64,000 bases of DNA. Origin: Paenibacillus sp. FSL R5-0341. Lineage in GTDB: Bacteria > Bacillota > Bacilli > Paenibacillales > Paenibacillaceae. Under the pieces are notes generated by a model that did no database searches, was not told where the DNA came from, and saw nothing but the letters and a program-made list of their open reading frames with translations. The number at the start of each line of letters is the position of its first letter. Within the stretch, counting starts at the first letter, position 1. The stretch covers positions 5,580,001 through 5,644,000 of the forward strand of contig NZ_CP150241.1 in the NCBI RefSeq assembly GCF_037975235.1. The letters run 5' to 3'. Made by a program: the position numbers and the translations under genes. Below, piece by piece: positions 33,658 through 41,377 of the stretch.

Positions 33658-34680
33658 TCATCTTAAACCGACGTCATCAAAACGATTTCCTAACGTCTCA
33701 GGAAAGGCACGTTTAATGGCATCAATGGCACGTTGTTCCGTAACCCCTGCCTTCCGGATAAGCTCAATCACGCTTTGCACACATTCCGGTTCTCTCGAAT
33801 CCCAAGAAATAGAGTCATCTATTACCTCAACGATCGTTGTATACAGGTTTGCGAGTAGCTCATACTCGTCTATAACCTGATCCATCTGAATGGACAGATG
33901 CCTAAGTCCTGCAACATAAGTGGCAATATCCAATCTTGATTTGGCATAATAGCGAAATACAATTGCCGCTTGTTCTGCGTCATATGTTCCTGACTGTAGA
34001 ACAGCAGCAATAGTGGCATACGCATCCGCTCCACAGGCATAATCTTGGGGTGGCAGCATATAGTCATGGGTTTCCCATTTGTAAACGGCCTGGATTAACG
34101 ATTCCTTGCAGACTTCCCATAGATCTATGGGTGCACAAGCTTCCAGCACCTGATAGTACCAATAGGGTGTACTGTTCCTTCCAAACGAATCATAAGGCAG
34201 ACGAATGACTTCATTGCCTTTACTTTCACAGATGAATAGCATCCGTTCCACATCATCATATCCAGTAACAATGACAAATTGATCGTGCCAGAGAATCGCA
34301 CCTACGCCCCGGTCAATGGAAGCTTTAATGTCCAGCAGAGCCTGCTTCTGATACAGGGGAAAGGTTGGTTCGAACGAAAAGCCCGCTGCCTGGCTCGCCG
34401 TCACGCCAATGAAGTCAGCTGCGACAAAGTTCTCTGCCATCCAGTTGTATGCGGAGACTGACTCTGCCGTCATACGCCGATCCACCACTAATCGGAATGT
34501 ACTTGCTGTCATACCTGCAATCATGTAGCGCGGGAAATCCGTCCACTGTTTATGTAATAAAATGCGATACATCGCATCTGTATACGCACTCACACCGTTC
34601 CATGATCTATTTGCATCAGCAGAATTCATAGTTTGCGGGGATTGAATCCAGTCCTGCAATACTACTTTTGTCGCCATCAT
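33658..34680 (-). CDS. BtrH-like protein, copy 2 (degenerate papain-like fold, tentative)
   Basis: The 340-residue protein resembles BtrH N-terminal domain proteins, a papain-like fold whose founder transfers an acyl side chain in butirosin synthesis. The best-kept part is GVGAILWHDQFVIVTGYDD near residue 130, equivalent to the central strands with the catalytic His. The N-terminal helix, where the catalytic Cys normally sits, reads VSAYTDAMYRILLH and has no Cys, so the enzyme is probably inactive or altered. The C-terminal half is helical. It is homologous to the gene just upstream over most of its length. No signal peptide is present. Confidence 0.6.
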   Translation of the reverse strand: MMATKVVLQDWIQSPQTMNSADANRSWNGVSAYTDAMYRILLHKQWTDFPRYMIAGMTASTFRLVVDRRMTAESVSAYNWMAENFVAADFIGVTASQAAGFSFEPTFPLYQKQALLDIKASIDRGVGAILWHDQFVIVTGYDDVERMLFICESKGNEVIRLPYDSFGRNSTPYWYYQVLEACAPIDLWEVCKESLIQAVYKWETHDYMLPPQDYACGADAYATIAAVLQSGTYDAEQAAIVFRYYAKSRLDIATYVAGLRHLSIQMDQVIDEYELLANLYTTIVEVIDDSISWDSREPECVQSVIELIRKAGVTEQRAIDAIKRAFPETLGNRFDDVGLR

Positions 34681-34704
34681 CCTTCACGCCCTTCATTTCT
34701 CATC

Positions 34705-35703
34705 CTATCGTGCGGAATGTGCTCCCCACCGTGGTACCGTGGACCGTTTAAGATCAGGATACTTCCTGGATATCACTCGAAAATAATCAATAGCCTGCTC
34801 TTCCAATGCTTTCGCCTTCACTAGTACCTGTGCTAAATCTTCTGTGGTGTCTGGTCGCAAAATACGTCTCTTCTCCTGCTGATCCATATATCCTTTCATT
34901 TGGTCAATTAACGTCCCAAGCTGTTCATAACATGCACAAGCCTGGTCCAGTTCGTTCCATACCCCTCGAACATCCTGCAAATACATTCGTATTTCGGTTC
35001 GGGAATGGCAGAAGGATTCCAAAATATAACCCGCACCTGATTTATCGAAATCCCCACTCCGCAGGGCCTGCACCCATACATCATATGCCTGTCTACCTGA
35101 AGCAATATTCCGATCAGGCAGCAGACGATAGGGGATATCCCAATCCTCAATCGCCAGTCTCAGGGATTCCAGCAGCATCTGCTGTTCAGGGATGCGGAGC
35201 TGATCACCAAACACCTGACAATACCAAAATCCGGTAAAGTTTAAGCCGAAATTATCATATAACAAAATCTGCGGTTCCTTGCTCCATCCGTCTTGCACAT
35301 AGAAGATACGGTCACTATCATCATACCCATGAATAACACCGAACTCGGGAATCCAGTAAATCACACCAATACCTTCATTAAGACTACGTCTCACCCAATT
35401 CACTGCATCCCGCTGGTAATAACTGAACGTGGAATGCCGTGTACGTCCCCCATCCCAGATCGTGAATATCCCCAGGTTATCAATTCCCGGACGATGTGCT
35501 TCCCCCCACTGTCCATACGCTGTAACCGACATGGGAAGTAGTCTGCGATGCACCGCCAGCTTGAAAGCCATGCCCGTATATCCGGCAAGTAAAACCTTGG
35601 AACCTTGAAACTGGCCCGTATGGGTGAGTATCGCATGCAGACTATCCACATACGATTTGGACTCCCGCTTCATGATGAGGTTATCTAAAATATTCTCAGC
35701 CAA
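34705..35703 (-). CDS. BtrH-like protein, copy 1 (degenerate papain-like fold, tentative)
   Basis: The 332-residue paralogue of the next gene keeps GIGVIYWIPEFGVIHGYDD near residue 115 and FTGFWYCQVFGDQL near 165 in the same order. The N-terminal helix (YVDSLHAILTHTG) again lacks a Cys at the expected catalytic position. The start is taken as TTG at 35703, about 11 bases after GAGAGGAG; ATG 35673 is possible but has no ribosome site. It lies between a WYL regulator gene (28-base gap) and its paralogue (24-base gap), so the three form one operon. The role is unknown. Confidence 0.6.
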   Translation of the reverse strand: MAENILDNLIMKRESKSYVDSLHAILTHTGQFQGSKVLLAGYTGMAFKLAVHRRLLPMSVTAYGQWGEAHRPGIDNLGIFTIWDGGRTRHSTFSYYQRDAVNWVRRSLNEGIGVIYWIPEFGVIHGYDDSDRIFYVQDGWSKEPQILLYDNFGLNFTGFWYCQVFGDQLRIPEQQMLLESLRLAIEDWDIPYRLLPDRNIASGRQAYDVWVQALRSGDFDKSGAGYILESFCHSRTEIRMYLQDVRGVWNELDQACACYEQLGTLIDQMKGYMDQQEKRRILRPDTTEDLAQVLVKAKALEEQAIDYFRVISRKYPDLKRSTVPRWGAHSAR

Positions 35704-35731
35704 GGACGTATCTTCTCCTCTCTACGCTGCT

Positions 35732-36652
35732 TTATTCCACGTTTTGCTTACGTTGTATCGCGAGCCTGTCAATTAATCCTTCTGCGCTTTGCTGAAGCTT
35801 GCGTCTAAGCCACCCAGGAGACAAAATTTCCTCCCATTCGCTAATAAACAAATGTTGCAAGAAAGCGTCCGTGTCATAAAATTCAATCGAATAAATCAGG
35901 TCTTGCCTAGCCTGAATACGATACCCTTGCCATAGGTCCATTTGTTGCAATTCTTTCAAGCGAATCTCAGCTACGAACGGTTTACGCACAGGCAGTGGTT
36001 CTTCCCATCCACCTAAGAGAGCATCTGACCTGTACTCAAATCTCTCATCCAAGATCGATACATGAACAATGCCCTCCAAGCGAATGGCCACTTGCTGCAC
36101 AGGATCTGCTACATAACCCACCACGTAATCGGCGTTAAACTGGGATATCATCTTCAATGGACACAAGGAAAACTGCTGTTCTCCATCGTGATCCCTGTAA
36201 TGAATATGTACTCTACGCAAGTCAGCTATGGCATGGGACAACAATTCAAAGAATTGCAGTTGCTTCGGTGGCGCCGAAAACACTGGGAGCTCGTGACTTC
36301 CCATCTGTTGTTCCTCCAACGTAAAACGCTCCAGCAAATGTGCTACACGTTTCACCGCGTCTGCTTGATCATAATTGTAATGTCGATAGCGATGCGCCAG
36401 ATATTTCAGCACACGCTGTTCTTCTTCGGTCATATACAAATGGGGCAATCGAAAAGTCTGATCCTCATAACAATAGCCCCGATATTTCGCCATATATACC
36501 AAAGGAGCTCGCAGGGAGCTTGCCATATATTCAATATCACGCTGAGCCTGACGACGGGAGATTTCAAATTCACGGGCAAGCCCGATACTGTTCGGAAAAC
36601 GTCCACCCCGAATCTGTTCGTCAAACCAGTGAATCCGATGCATGTTACTCAT
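35732..36652 (-). CDS. WYL-domain transcriptional regulator
   Basis: The 306-residue protein has an N-terminal DeoR-type helix-turn-helix (SIGLAREFEISRRQAQRDIEY, read in part) and a WYL domain at about residues 135-220 with RRVHIHYRDHDGEQQFSLCPLKMI and YVVGYV. A C-terminal WCX-like extension ends the protein. WYL domains bind nucleic acids or ligands and often regulate defence or DNA-damage loci. GGGGGCGGGAAG precedes the ATG. It is the first gene of the operon with the two BtrH-like genes and probably controls it. Confidence 0.85.
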   Translation of the reverse strand: MSNMHRIHWFDEQIRGGRFPNSIGLAREFEISRRQAQRDIEYMASSLRAPLVYMAKYRGYCYEDQTFRLPHLYMTEEEQRVLKYLAHRYRHYNYDQADAVKRVAHLLERFTLEEQQMGSHELPVFSAPPKQLQFFELLSHAIADLRRVHIHYRDHDGEQQFSLCPLKMISQFNADYVVGYVADPVQQVAIRLEGIVHVSILDERFEYRSDALLGGWEEPLPVRKPFVAEIRLKELQQMDLWQGYRIQARQDLIYSIEFYDTDAFLQHLFISEWEEILSPGWLRRKLQQSAEGLIDRLAIQRKQNVE

Positions 36653-36735
36653 CTTCCCGCCCCCATCTCATCCAATTCTAATATATTCCATTATATCAAA
36701 AGACATGGCCCGTTCCGAAGAACAGGCCAGTAATG

Positions 36736-36981
36736 TTATACGTGTGCCTTATCCACTCTGGATTGCACTGCTTTGGAGCATTTCTTGCATACTTTCAGAC
36801 TTGTACCGTCCGTTTTTGTTTGCGTATACAACAATTTAATTCGGGTACTGCTACACACCGGGCATGTTCCCCGGCCCCTGGAAGGAAGACTCCACAAGAT
36901 GCGTCCTCTTTTGGTTTTTGCCAATGGTTGTGAACCTCTTTTCAATATGGTTTGTGTGTTCACCGTTATTATATGGGGCAT
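36736..36981 (-). CDS. Zinc-ribbon miniprotein
   Basis: The 81-residue protein carries two Cys-x-x-Cys knuckles, Cys40/Cys43 in GTCPVCSS and Cys65/Cys68 in KVCKKCSK, spaced as in a treble zinc ribbon. The N-terminal third is very basic (LKRGSQPLAKTKRGRILW, then SRGRG), which suggests nucleic-acid binding. The ribosome site is weak, so the exact start is uncertain, but the codon pattern and knuckles argue for a real gene. It is not obviously tied to its neighbours. Confidence 0.6.
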   Translation of the reverse strand: MPHIITVNTQTILKRGSQPLAKTKRGRILWSLPSRGRGTCPVCSSTRIKLLYTQTKTDGTSLKVCKKCSKAVQSRVDKAHV

Positions 36982-37072
36982 GGTACGACACAGAATGTCG
37001 CATCAGTATTAGAGGTTGTCTAGAAATAGAAAATAAAAATGTCCCCTCTTCGACCTGAAGAAAGGACAACAT

Positions 37073-37396
37073 TTAGGAAAGATCTGTGCTGGTCTGAGCG
37101 GCAGCCTGCAATAATGGTTGCAAGAGTCCTGGAAAGCGTGTTTCCAGATCTTCGGACCGCAGGGTGAGAAAATGCTGTGTGCCTTGCACTCTGACCCGAA
37201 TAACTCCGGCTTCCCGCAGGGTCCGAATATGGTGCGACATCGTTGACTTCACAACAGGTGCATGAAAATGACTGCACGGCTGCTCCCCGCTTCTCGCTGC
37301 TTCCGCAACAATCCCAAGACGGGTCGGGTCGCTTAATGCATACAATACAGAGGAAAGTTCAATATCTGATACTTGTGGATGGTGTAAAATTTTCAT
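37073..37396 (-). CDS. ArsR-family repressor
   Basis: The 107-residue protein has the ArsR winged helix: ALSDPTRLGIV, then HFHAPVVKSTMSHHIRTLRE as recognition helix, and a wing at VRVQGTQHFLTL. Single Cys near the first helix (EQPCSHFH) and neighbouring His residues could hold a metal, but the canonical CxCxxC is absent, so small-molecule control is as likely. GGAGACTACAGT precedes ATG 37396; a start at 37426 is inferior. It is divergent from an MFS exporter gene and probably represses it and itself. Confidence 0.88.
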   Translation of the reverse strand: MKILHHPQVSDIELSSVLYALSDPTRLGIVAEAARSGEQPCSHFHAPVVKSTMSHHIRTLREAGVIRVRVQGTQHFLTLRSEDLETRFPGLLQPLLQAAAQTSTDLS

Positions 37397-37445
37397 ACTG
37401 TAGTCTCCTTTTTTCAGACTATCCATTGTATTTTAACACAGATCC

Positions 37446-37479
37446 ATGATATATTTCTAATGTTCGACACCAATCGAAC
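37446..37479 (-). promoter_or_regulatory. arsR-type promoter with operator around the -35 box
   Basis: On the minus strand the inverted repeat GTTCGA/TCGAAC (37462-37479) encloses exactly six bases, TTGGTG, which fit a -35 hexamer; TATCAT follows 16 bases later (37446-37451). A repressor bound to the repeat would cover the -35. Confidence 0.5.
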
Positions 37480-37602
37480 TTTAATGATTTCGTTTATGTA
37501 ACCCCTGCTGTCAGGCACGGGATTGACATCATACTACATTTTGCAAATGTTACACACCGTTTCTGAAATTTTGCGAAATACACAGTACTCCAGGAGGTTT
37601 TT

Positions 37603-38982
37603 ATGAACAACACCGCAACCGCATCATCAGGGGAACGGACCGGAATACAGGAAGGATTGATTGTGAGCTTGCTTGGCTTCACCGTTCTACTCGTTGTTAT
37701 GAATACAATGATGTTTAATCTGGCCTTGCCTAAAATTGCAGCCGAATTTATGCTTACATCCGTCGCTTCATCTTGGATTGTTACAGGGTATTCCATTGTA
37801 TTTGCCATTTCCTCGATTACGTTCTCACGTCTATCCGATTTCATACCCATCCGTACATTATTCACGACTGGGCTGACTTTACTTGGTGCTGCATCCGTTC
37901 TAGGATTCTTCAGTAATCACTTCATCATTTTGCTCATTGCACGTCTGATTCAGGCTGCGGGTGCTGCATCGGTTCCGGGGCTTGCCATTGTGCTGATTAC
38001 CCGGTATATTCCGAATGATCGCCGAGGTAAATCGATGGCTGTCATCATGTCCGCCAGTTCACTGGGTCTTGGACTTGGTCCCGTCATCGGCGGAAGTATT
38101 ACACAATTTCTGGGATGGCATGATCTGTTTATCGTTACAGGATTAACGTTATTCTTGATTCCTGTATTCTTCAAATTGCTTCCTCGGGAAACGCCGCAAA
38201 AAGGTTCATTTGACCTGATGGGTGCCGTGCTTCTCGCCATCGGTACTACAGGTGTGCTGTTATTCCTGACTTCCCGTCAGTGGTTCACGCTTGTCATCGG
38301 TGCTGCTGCACTGCTTCTGTTCTGGCTCCGAATTCGGCGCGCGGCAGATCCGTTTGTCCAACCTGCTTTGTTCAAAGATAAAAAATATATGATGCTCAGC
38401 TCGCTGGGGATTGTATCGTACATCAATAACTTCTCAACGCTGTTCCTGCTGCCGCAAATTTTGGCGCATCTATATGGACTGACACCTGCTCAATCCGGAC
38501 TCGTCATCTTCCCGGGTGCAGTCGTGTCTATGCTGCTGTCCAACCGGATCGGCCGAATGATTGACCGACATGGCAATACGCTGCTGCTGAAATTTGCACC
38601 ATGGTTGCTACTGGCCGCTGCCGGATTGTTCGCCTTATTTGCAGACAATAACATCTACGCCATTATGGCTGTCTATGTGCTGCTCAGCGTTGGTTTCTCA
38701 TCCCTGACCACCAGCGTATCCAATGAATTGTCCGGCAACCTGACCAAGGATCAGGTCGGCGCAGGTATGGGACTGTTCCAACTCAGTCAATTCTTCAGCG
38801 GTGCTTTCAGTGTTGCTGTTACTGGCGTAGCATTGACGGCGATGCAAAACATGCCGCTATCCTCAGCGTACACCAATATTTTCTGGGGCATGACTGTGGT
38901 CGCGCTAGCATCCGTTATTTTCTCTCAGTTGTATCTGAGAATGCAGTCACGGAAAGTCACGGAAAAAAGTAGCCGGATCTAA
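37603..38982 (+). CDS. MFS multidrug exporter of the DHA2 (14-span, TetL/TetK-like) type
   Basis: The 459-residue protein has about 14 hydrophobic spans. Family motifs include DRRGKSMAVIMSASSLGLGLGP (read in part; motif C with GLGLGP-x-x-GG) near residue 145, and ARLIQAAGAASVPGL near 115. The first span holds NTMMFNLALPKIA, as in drug-proton antiporters of the QacA/TetL group. It would export a drug or metabolite in exchange for protons. CCAGGAGG precedes the ATG. A TTGACA at 37523-37528 may be its -35. It is divergent from an ArsR repressor gene. Confidence 0.9.
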   Translation: MNNTATASSGERTGIQEGLIVSLLGFTVLLVVMNTMMFNLALPKIAAEFMLTSVASSWIVTGYSIVFAISSITFSRLSDFIPIRTLFTTGLTLLGAASVLGFFSNHFIILLIARLIQAAGAASVPGLAIVLITRYIPNDRRGKSMAVIMSASSLGLGLGPVIGGSITQFLGWHDLFIVTGLTLFLIPVFFKLLPRETPQKGSFDLMGAVLLAIGTTGVLLFLTSRQWFTLVIGAAALLLFWLRIRRAADPFVQPALFKDKKYMMLSSLGIVSYINNFSTLFLLPQILAHLYGLTPAQSGLVIFPGAVVSMLLSNRIGRMIDRHGNTLLLKFAPWLLLAAAGLFALFADNNIYAIMAVYVLLSVGFSSLTTSVSNELSGNLTKDQVGAGMGLFQLSQFFSGAFSVAVTGVALTAMQNMPLSSAYTNIFWGMTVVALASVIFSQLYLRMQSRKVTEKSSRI

Positions 38983-39002
38983 CATCTCATTTAACCGAAA
39001 GA

Positions 39003-39043
39003 AGTCAGGAAGGGACCCTCGGGTTCTGAACCTGGCTTTTTTT
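39003..39043 (+). terminator. Terminator of the MFS gene
   Basis: AGTCAGG and CCTGGCT pair with one G-T, with a GGGACCC/GGGTTC-like inner part, followed by TTTTTTT. Confidence 0.75.
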
Positions 39044-39091
39044 CTGCCTATTTTCTATATATGTGTCAACTGGCCTCTCCCACAAACACAA

Positions 39092-39132
39092 AAAAGCCCC
39101 CAGGACGCATTCATCACGCTCCTCGGGACTAT
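39092..39132 (-). terminator. Terminator of the SnoaL-like gene
   Basis: On the minus strand AGTCCC-GAGGA pairs with TCCT-GGGGGCT and is followed by TTTTTT. It lies about 45 bases past the stop at 39176. Confidence 0.65.
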
Positions 39133-39175
39133 TATTTTAATGTTGCTCACTTCGATATTCTGCTAAAAGATTATA

Positions 39176-39625
39176 CTATTCAAACAGGTCCAGACGAAGA
39201 CGTTTCAGACTCGTATGTTTGATGTACCACTGGCCGTCGATTTTGACAAAAGTTTCATGATAGTGCCCAAATCCGTGGAACGATTTGTTCTCATTGCCCT
39301 CCGGGAACGTTACCCAATCTTCCATTGGGGAGATGACCTTCGCTTCGTTCTCGGATACAAATTCAACTTCGGCGCTATGTACATGGTGCACGGTTACGGC
39401 AACATCCACCAGATCACGGAATACTTGTACAATCGTATCACGGCCTGTTAATACCGGAATCGGATTGCCTTCTGTGCTGAAATCAGCGATTGCATCCGGA
39501 GCGAACACGTCACCCAAGGTATCCCACTGTTTCGTATCAATATAGCGGCAATAGCGCGCCTTGGTATTCCGAATGTTTTCCAGTGCGAGCAATTGTTCCA
39601 GTCCTGTAATCGTTGATTGGCTCAT
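39176..39625 (-). CDS. SnoaL-like (NTF2-fold) protein
   Basis: The 149-residue protein has the SnoaL_4 pattern: an N-terminal helix with ALENIRNTKARYCRYIDTKQW, DVFAPDAIADFS, HHVHSAEVEFVSENEAKVISPMEDW (read in part) and a closing strand DGQWYIKHTSLKRLRLDL. Such cone-shaped proteins isomerise, dehydrate or bind small hydrophobic compounds; the His-His pair near residue 83 and Asp/Tyr near residues 27-30 line the expected pocket. GGAGGG precedes the ATG. It is downstream of an Rrf2 regulator on the same strand but behind that gene's terminator, with its own promoter region. Confidence 0.85.
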   Translation of the reverse strand: MSQSTITGLEQLLALENIRNTKARYCRYIDTKQWDTLGDVFAPDAIADFSTEGNPIPVLTGRDTIVQVFRDLVDVAVTVHHVHSAEVEFVSENEAKVISPMEDWVTFPEGNENKSFHGFGHYHETFVKIDGQWYIKHTSLKRLRLDLFE

Positions 39626-39697
39626 GTGTTGTCCCTCCAGAGATGTAAAATGTGATGTAAAATTGGATCAAGTATGTATGCAATTATACCTTCCTTA

Positions 39698-39726
39698 TTG
39701 TACCATCCGACTTCTATTAGGTACAA
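39698..39726. promoter_or_regulatory. Inverted repeat in the SnoaL-gene promoter
   Basis: TTGTACC (39698-39704) and GGTACAA (39720-39726) are perfect seven-base arms. On the minus strand TTGTAC and TACAAT within these arms are 17-18 bases apart and could themselves be the -35 and -10, so a dimeric regulator would compete with RNA polymerase. Confidence 0.45.
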
Positions 39727-39803
39727 CGACATATTATACGTTTGAATATTAACCATTTCACTTACTCTTGAAGCGTCCCCATGCAACGAAATACCTACAA
39801 TAC

Positions 39804-39843
39804 AAAAAATCTTTCCTTACCTCTCGCGAGGATGGAAAGATTT
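39804..39843 (-). terminator. Terminator of the Rrf2 gene
   Basis: AAATCTTTCC and GGAAAGATTT form the outer stem, with CCTC/GAGG inside. On the minus strand six T follow. Confidence 0.85.
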
Positions 39844-39905
39844 AGTTATACCTATGTGGCAGACGAGTTAACCACGTCGAATGAAGCTTCACTTCTAGCT
39901 ACAAG

Positions 39906-40313
39906 TTATAGGGAGTGTGCACCCTTCATCTGGGAAGCCAGTTCCGACATCTTTTTATTGTTCAAAAAACTTTCCATCTCTTCTTCCGCCTGCACCATCA
40001 CCTGTTGGATCAAGCAACCTGCGTTATGATTCTGGGAACATTCAAACAGAGACGCCTGACCTTCAATCGCATGAATAATCTCCAGGAAGGAAGGGTCCGG
40101 ATTTTTACGACTAAGACGATAGCCACCATTGGCGCCAGAAGTAGATTCGATCATACCCGCCTTAACCAATTTGGTCAGTATTTTGGACAGATAGGTTGGT
40201 GATACCTTCTGCAGTTCTGCAAGTTGATGTACACTAACCAGCTGTTCAGGGGCAGTGCTTACAAGATGAAGCATCGTATGCAAAGCATAATTTGTTGCTT
40301 TTGAATATTTCAT
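39906..40313 (-). CDS. Rrf2-family transcriptional regulator
   Basis: The 135-residue protein has the Rrf2 winged helix (YALHTMLHLV, SVHQLAELQKVSPTYLSKILTKL read in part, GANGGYRLSR wing). Two cysteines, Cys92 and Cys100 in FECSQNHNAGC, stand where iron-sulfur members (NsrR, IscR) have three; with two, it may be a redox or thiol sensor rather than a cluster protein. GAGGTG precedes the ATG and TATAAT lies just before it. An imperfect GGATAAATTAAATCC dyad upstream may be an autoregulatory site. The likely target is the SnoaL-like gene downstream. Confidence 0.9.
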   Translation of the reverse strand: MKYSKATNYALHTMLHLVSTAPEQLVSVHQLAELQKVSPTYLSKILTKLVKAGMIESTSGANGGYRLSRKNPDPSFLEIIHAIEGQASLFECSQNHNAGCLIQQVMVQAEEEMESFLNNKKMSELASQMKGAHSL

Positions 40314-40419
40314 GAGGGCACCTCATTATACACGGATTTAATTTATCCATAATAGACTTGATTAAGCTCTCTGTCAAACCATTACTCTTTAAGCGCTGGC
40401 AACATCGAAAGGATACCGG

Positions 40420-41259
40420 TTAATTATGATACAATCCGCGATAATCCGTAGGTGTCATCCCCTCATGGGCCATGAACTGGCGGTTAAAATAACTGGCATT
40501 GGGATACCCCGCTTCCTCCGCAATCTGTCCGATATTGGCCGCAGGCCGTTCCAGCAGCCATTGCTTTGCCATCTGTAGCCGTGAACGAGTAATAAATTCC
40601 ATGGGCGTCATCTCCACAGCACTCTTGAACATTTTGCAAAAGTAATATGAACTCACACCTGCGAGATCCGCCCAGTCCTGTAACAGGAAAGGTTGGCAGG
40701 CCTCCTGTTGCATCTGTGGAAGCAGCGCAAGAACCCGACTCTCCGCCTTACTTGTGGTGCGTGTGCTCTTTAAAGGTACCGCATGCTGCACGAACTCGGC
40801 GAGTACAGCATAAGTCAGTGTGGATAGCTGAGCAGGACGCAGCATGGTGTTCTGTTCCGCTTCAGTCAACAAAGCCAGATGAGCCTCTTCCCATGAGCTA
40901 CGCTGCCGTAGCGTCCACAGCAGATTGCGATGCAACCCCCGCTCGATCATATAATCATGCAGACGTTCACCGTAAAAATGAACCCATCTCACATCCCACG
41001 GGTCATCTTCACTACTATAATAATGCTGTCGCTGTTGCGGGAAATAAAGCACGGCTTGACCTGCGCGAAGCTCATGCACCACCCCGTCCACTTCCACGTA
41101 TCCCTTGCCTGCAGCGACATAGTGAATATTAAAATTGTTTAGTACGCCTGCCTCCCGTAATACGGAATGCTGGGGATGTTCCATATAATGTCCAACCGAT
41201 TCCGGATAACAAAAATATGGAATATCCTGCAGGGTTAGCAATACCGTTTGTCTCATCAT
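40420..41259 (-). CDS. AraC-family regulator with cupin sensor
   Basis: The 279-residue protein has an N-terminal cupin (residues about 15-95, with NIHYVAAGKGYVEVDG and AGQAVLYFPQQRQHYY) that usually binds a sugar, and a C-terminal AraC DNA-binding domain (from about 180: LAGVSSYYFCKMFKSAVEMTP read in part, then AGYPNASYFNRQFMAHEGMTPTDYR in part). AAGGAGAAG precedes the first of two ATG codons. It is divergent from the Gfo/Idh dehydrogenase and aldo/keto reductase genes and is the likely activator of that pair. Confidence 0.92.
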   Translation of the reverse strand: MMRQTVLLTLQDIPYFCYPESVGHYMEHPQHSVLREAGVLNNFNIHYVAAGKGYVEVDGVVHELRAGQAVLYFPQQRQHYYSSEDDPWDVRWVHFYGERLHDYMIERGLHRNLLWTLRQRSSWEEAHLALLTEAEQNTMLRPAQLSTLTYAVLAEFVQHAVPLKSTRTTSKAESRVLALLPQMQQEACQPFLLQDWADLAGVSSYYFCKMFKSAVEMTPMEFITRSRLQMAKQWLLERPAANIGQIAEEAGYPNASYFNRQFMAHEGMTPTDYRGLYHN

Positions 41260-41377
41260 AACGACTTCTCCTTGATCAACAATATTGTGTTAACTAACTT
41301 CAATATATTATCATTTTAATTCGATCATCTATTCCTTATAATCACAATATACATTTATACACAGGAGGATACAACAC

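Noticed and set aside
36062..36733. 223-codon + frame opposite the WYL regulator gene
   Set aside because: It is antisense to a gene with clear HTH and WYL domains and has no coding-like composition.
39781..40029. 82-codon + frame over the Rrf2 terminator and 3' end
   Set aside because: It includes the terminator hairpin and runs antisense to the Rrf2 gene.
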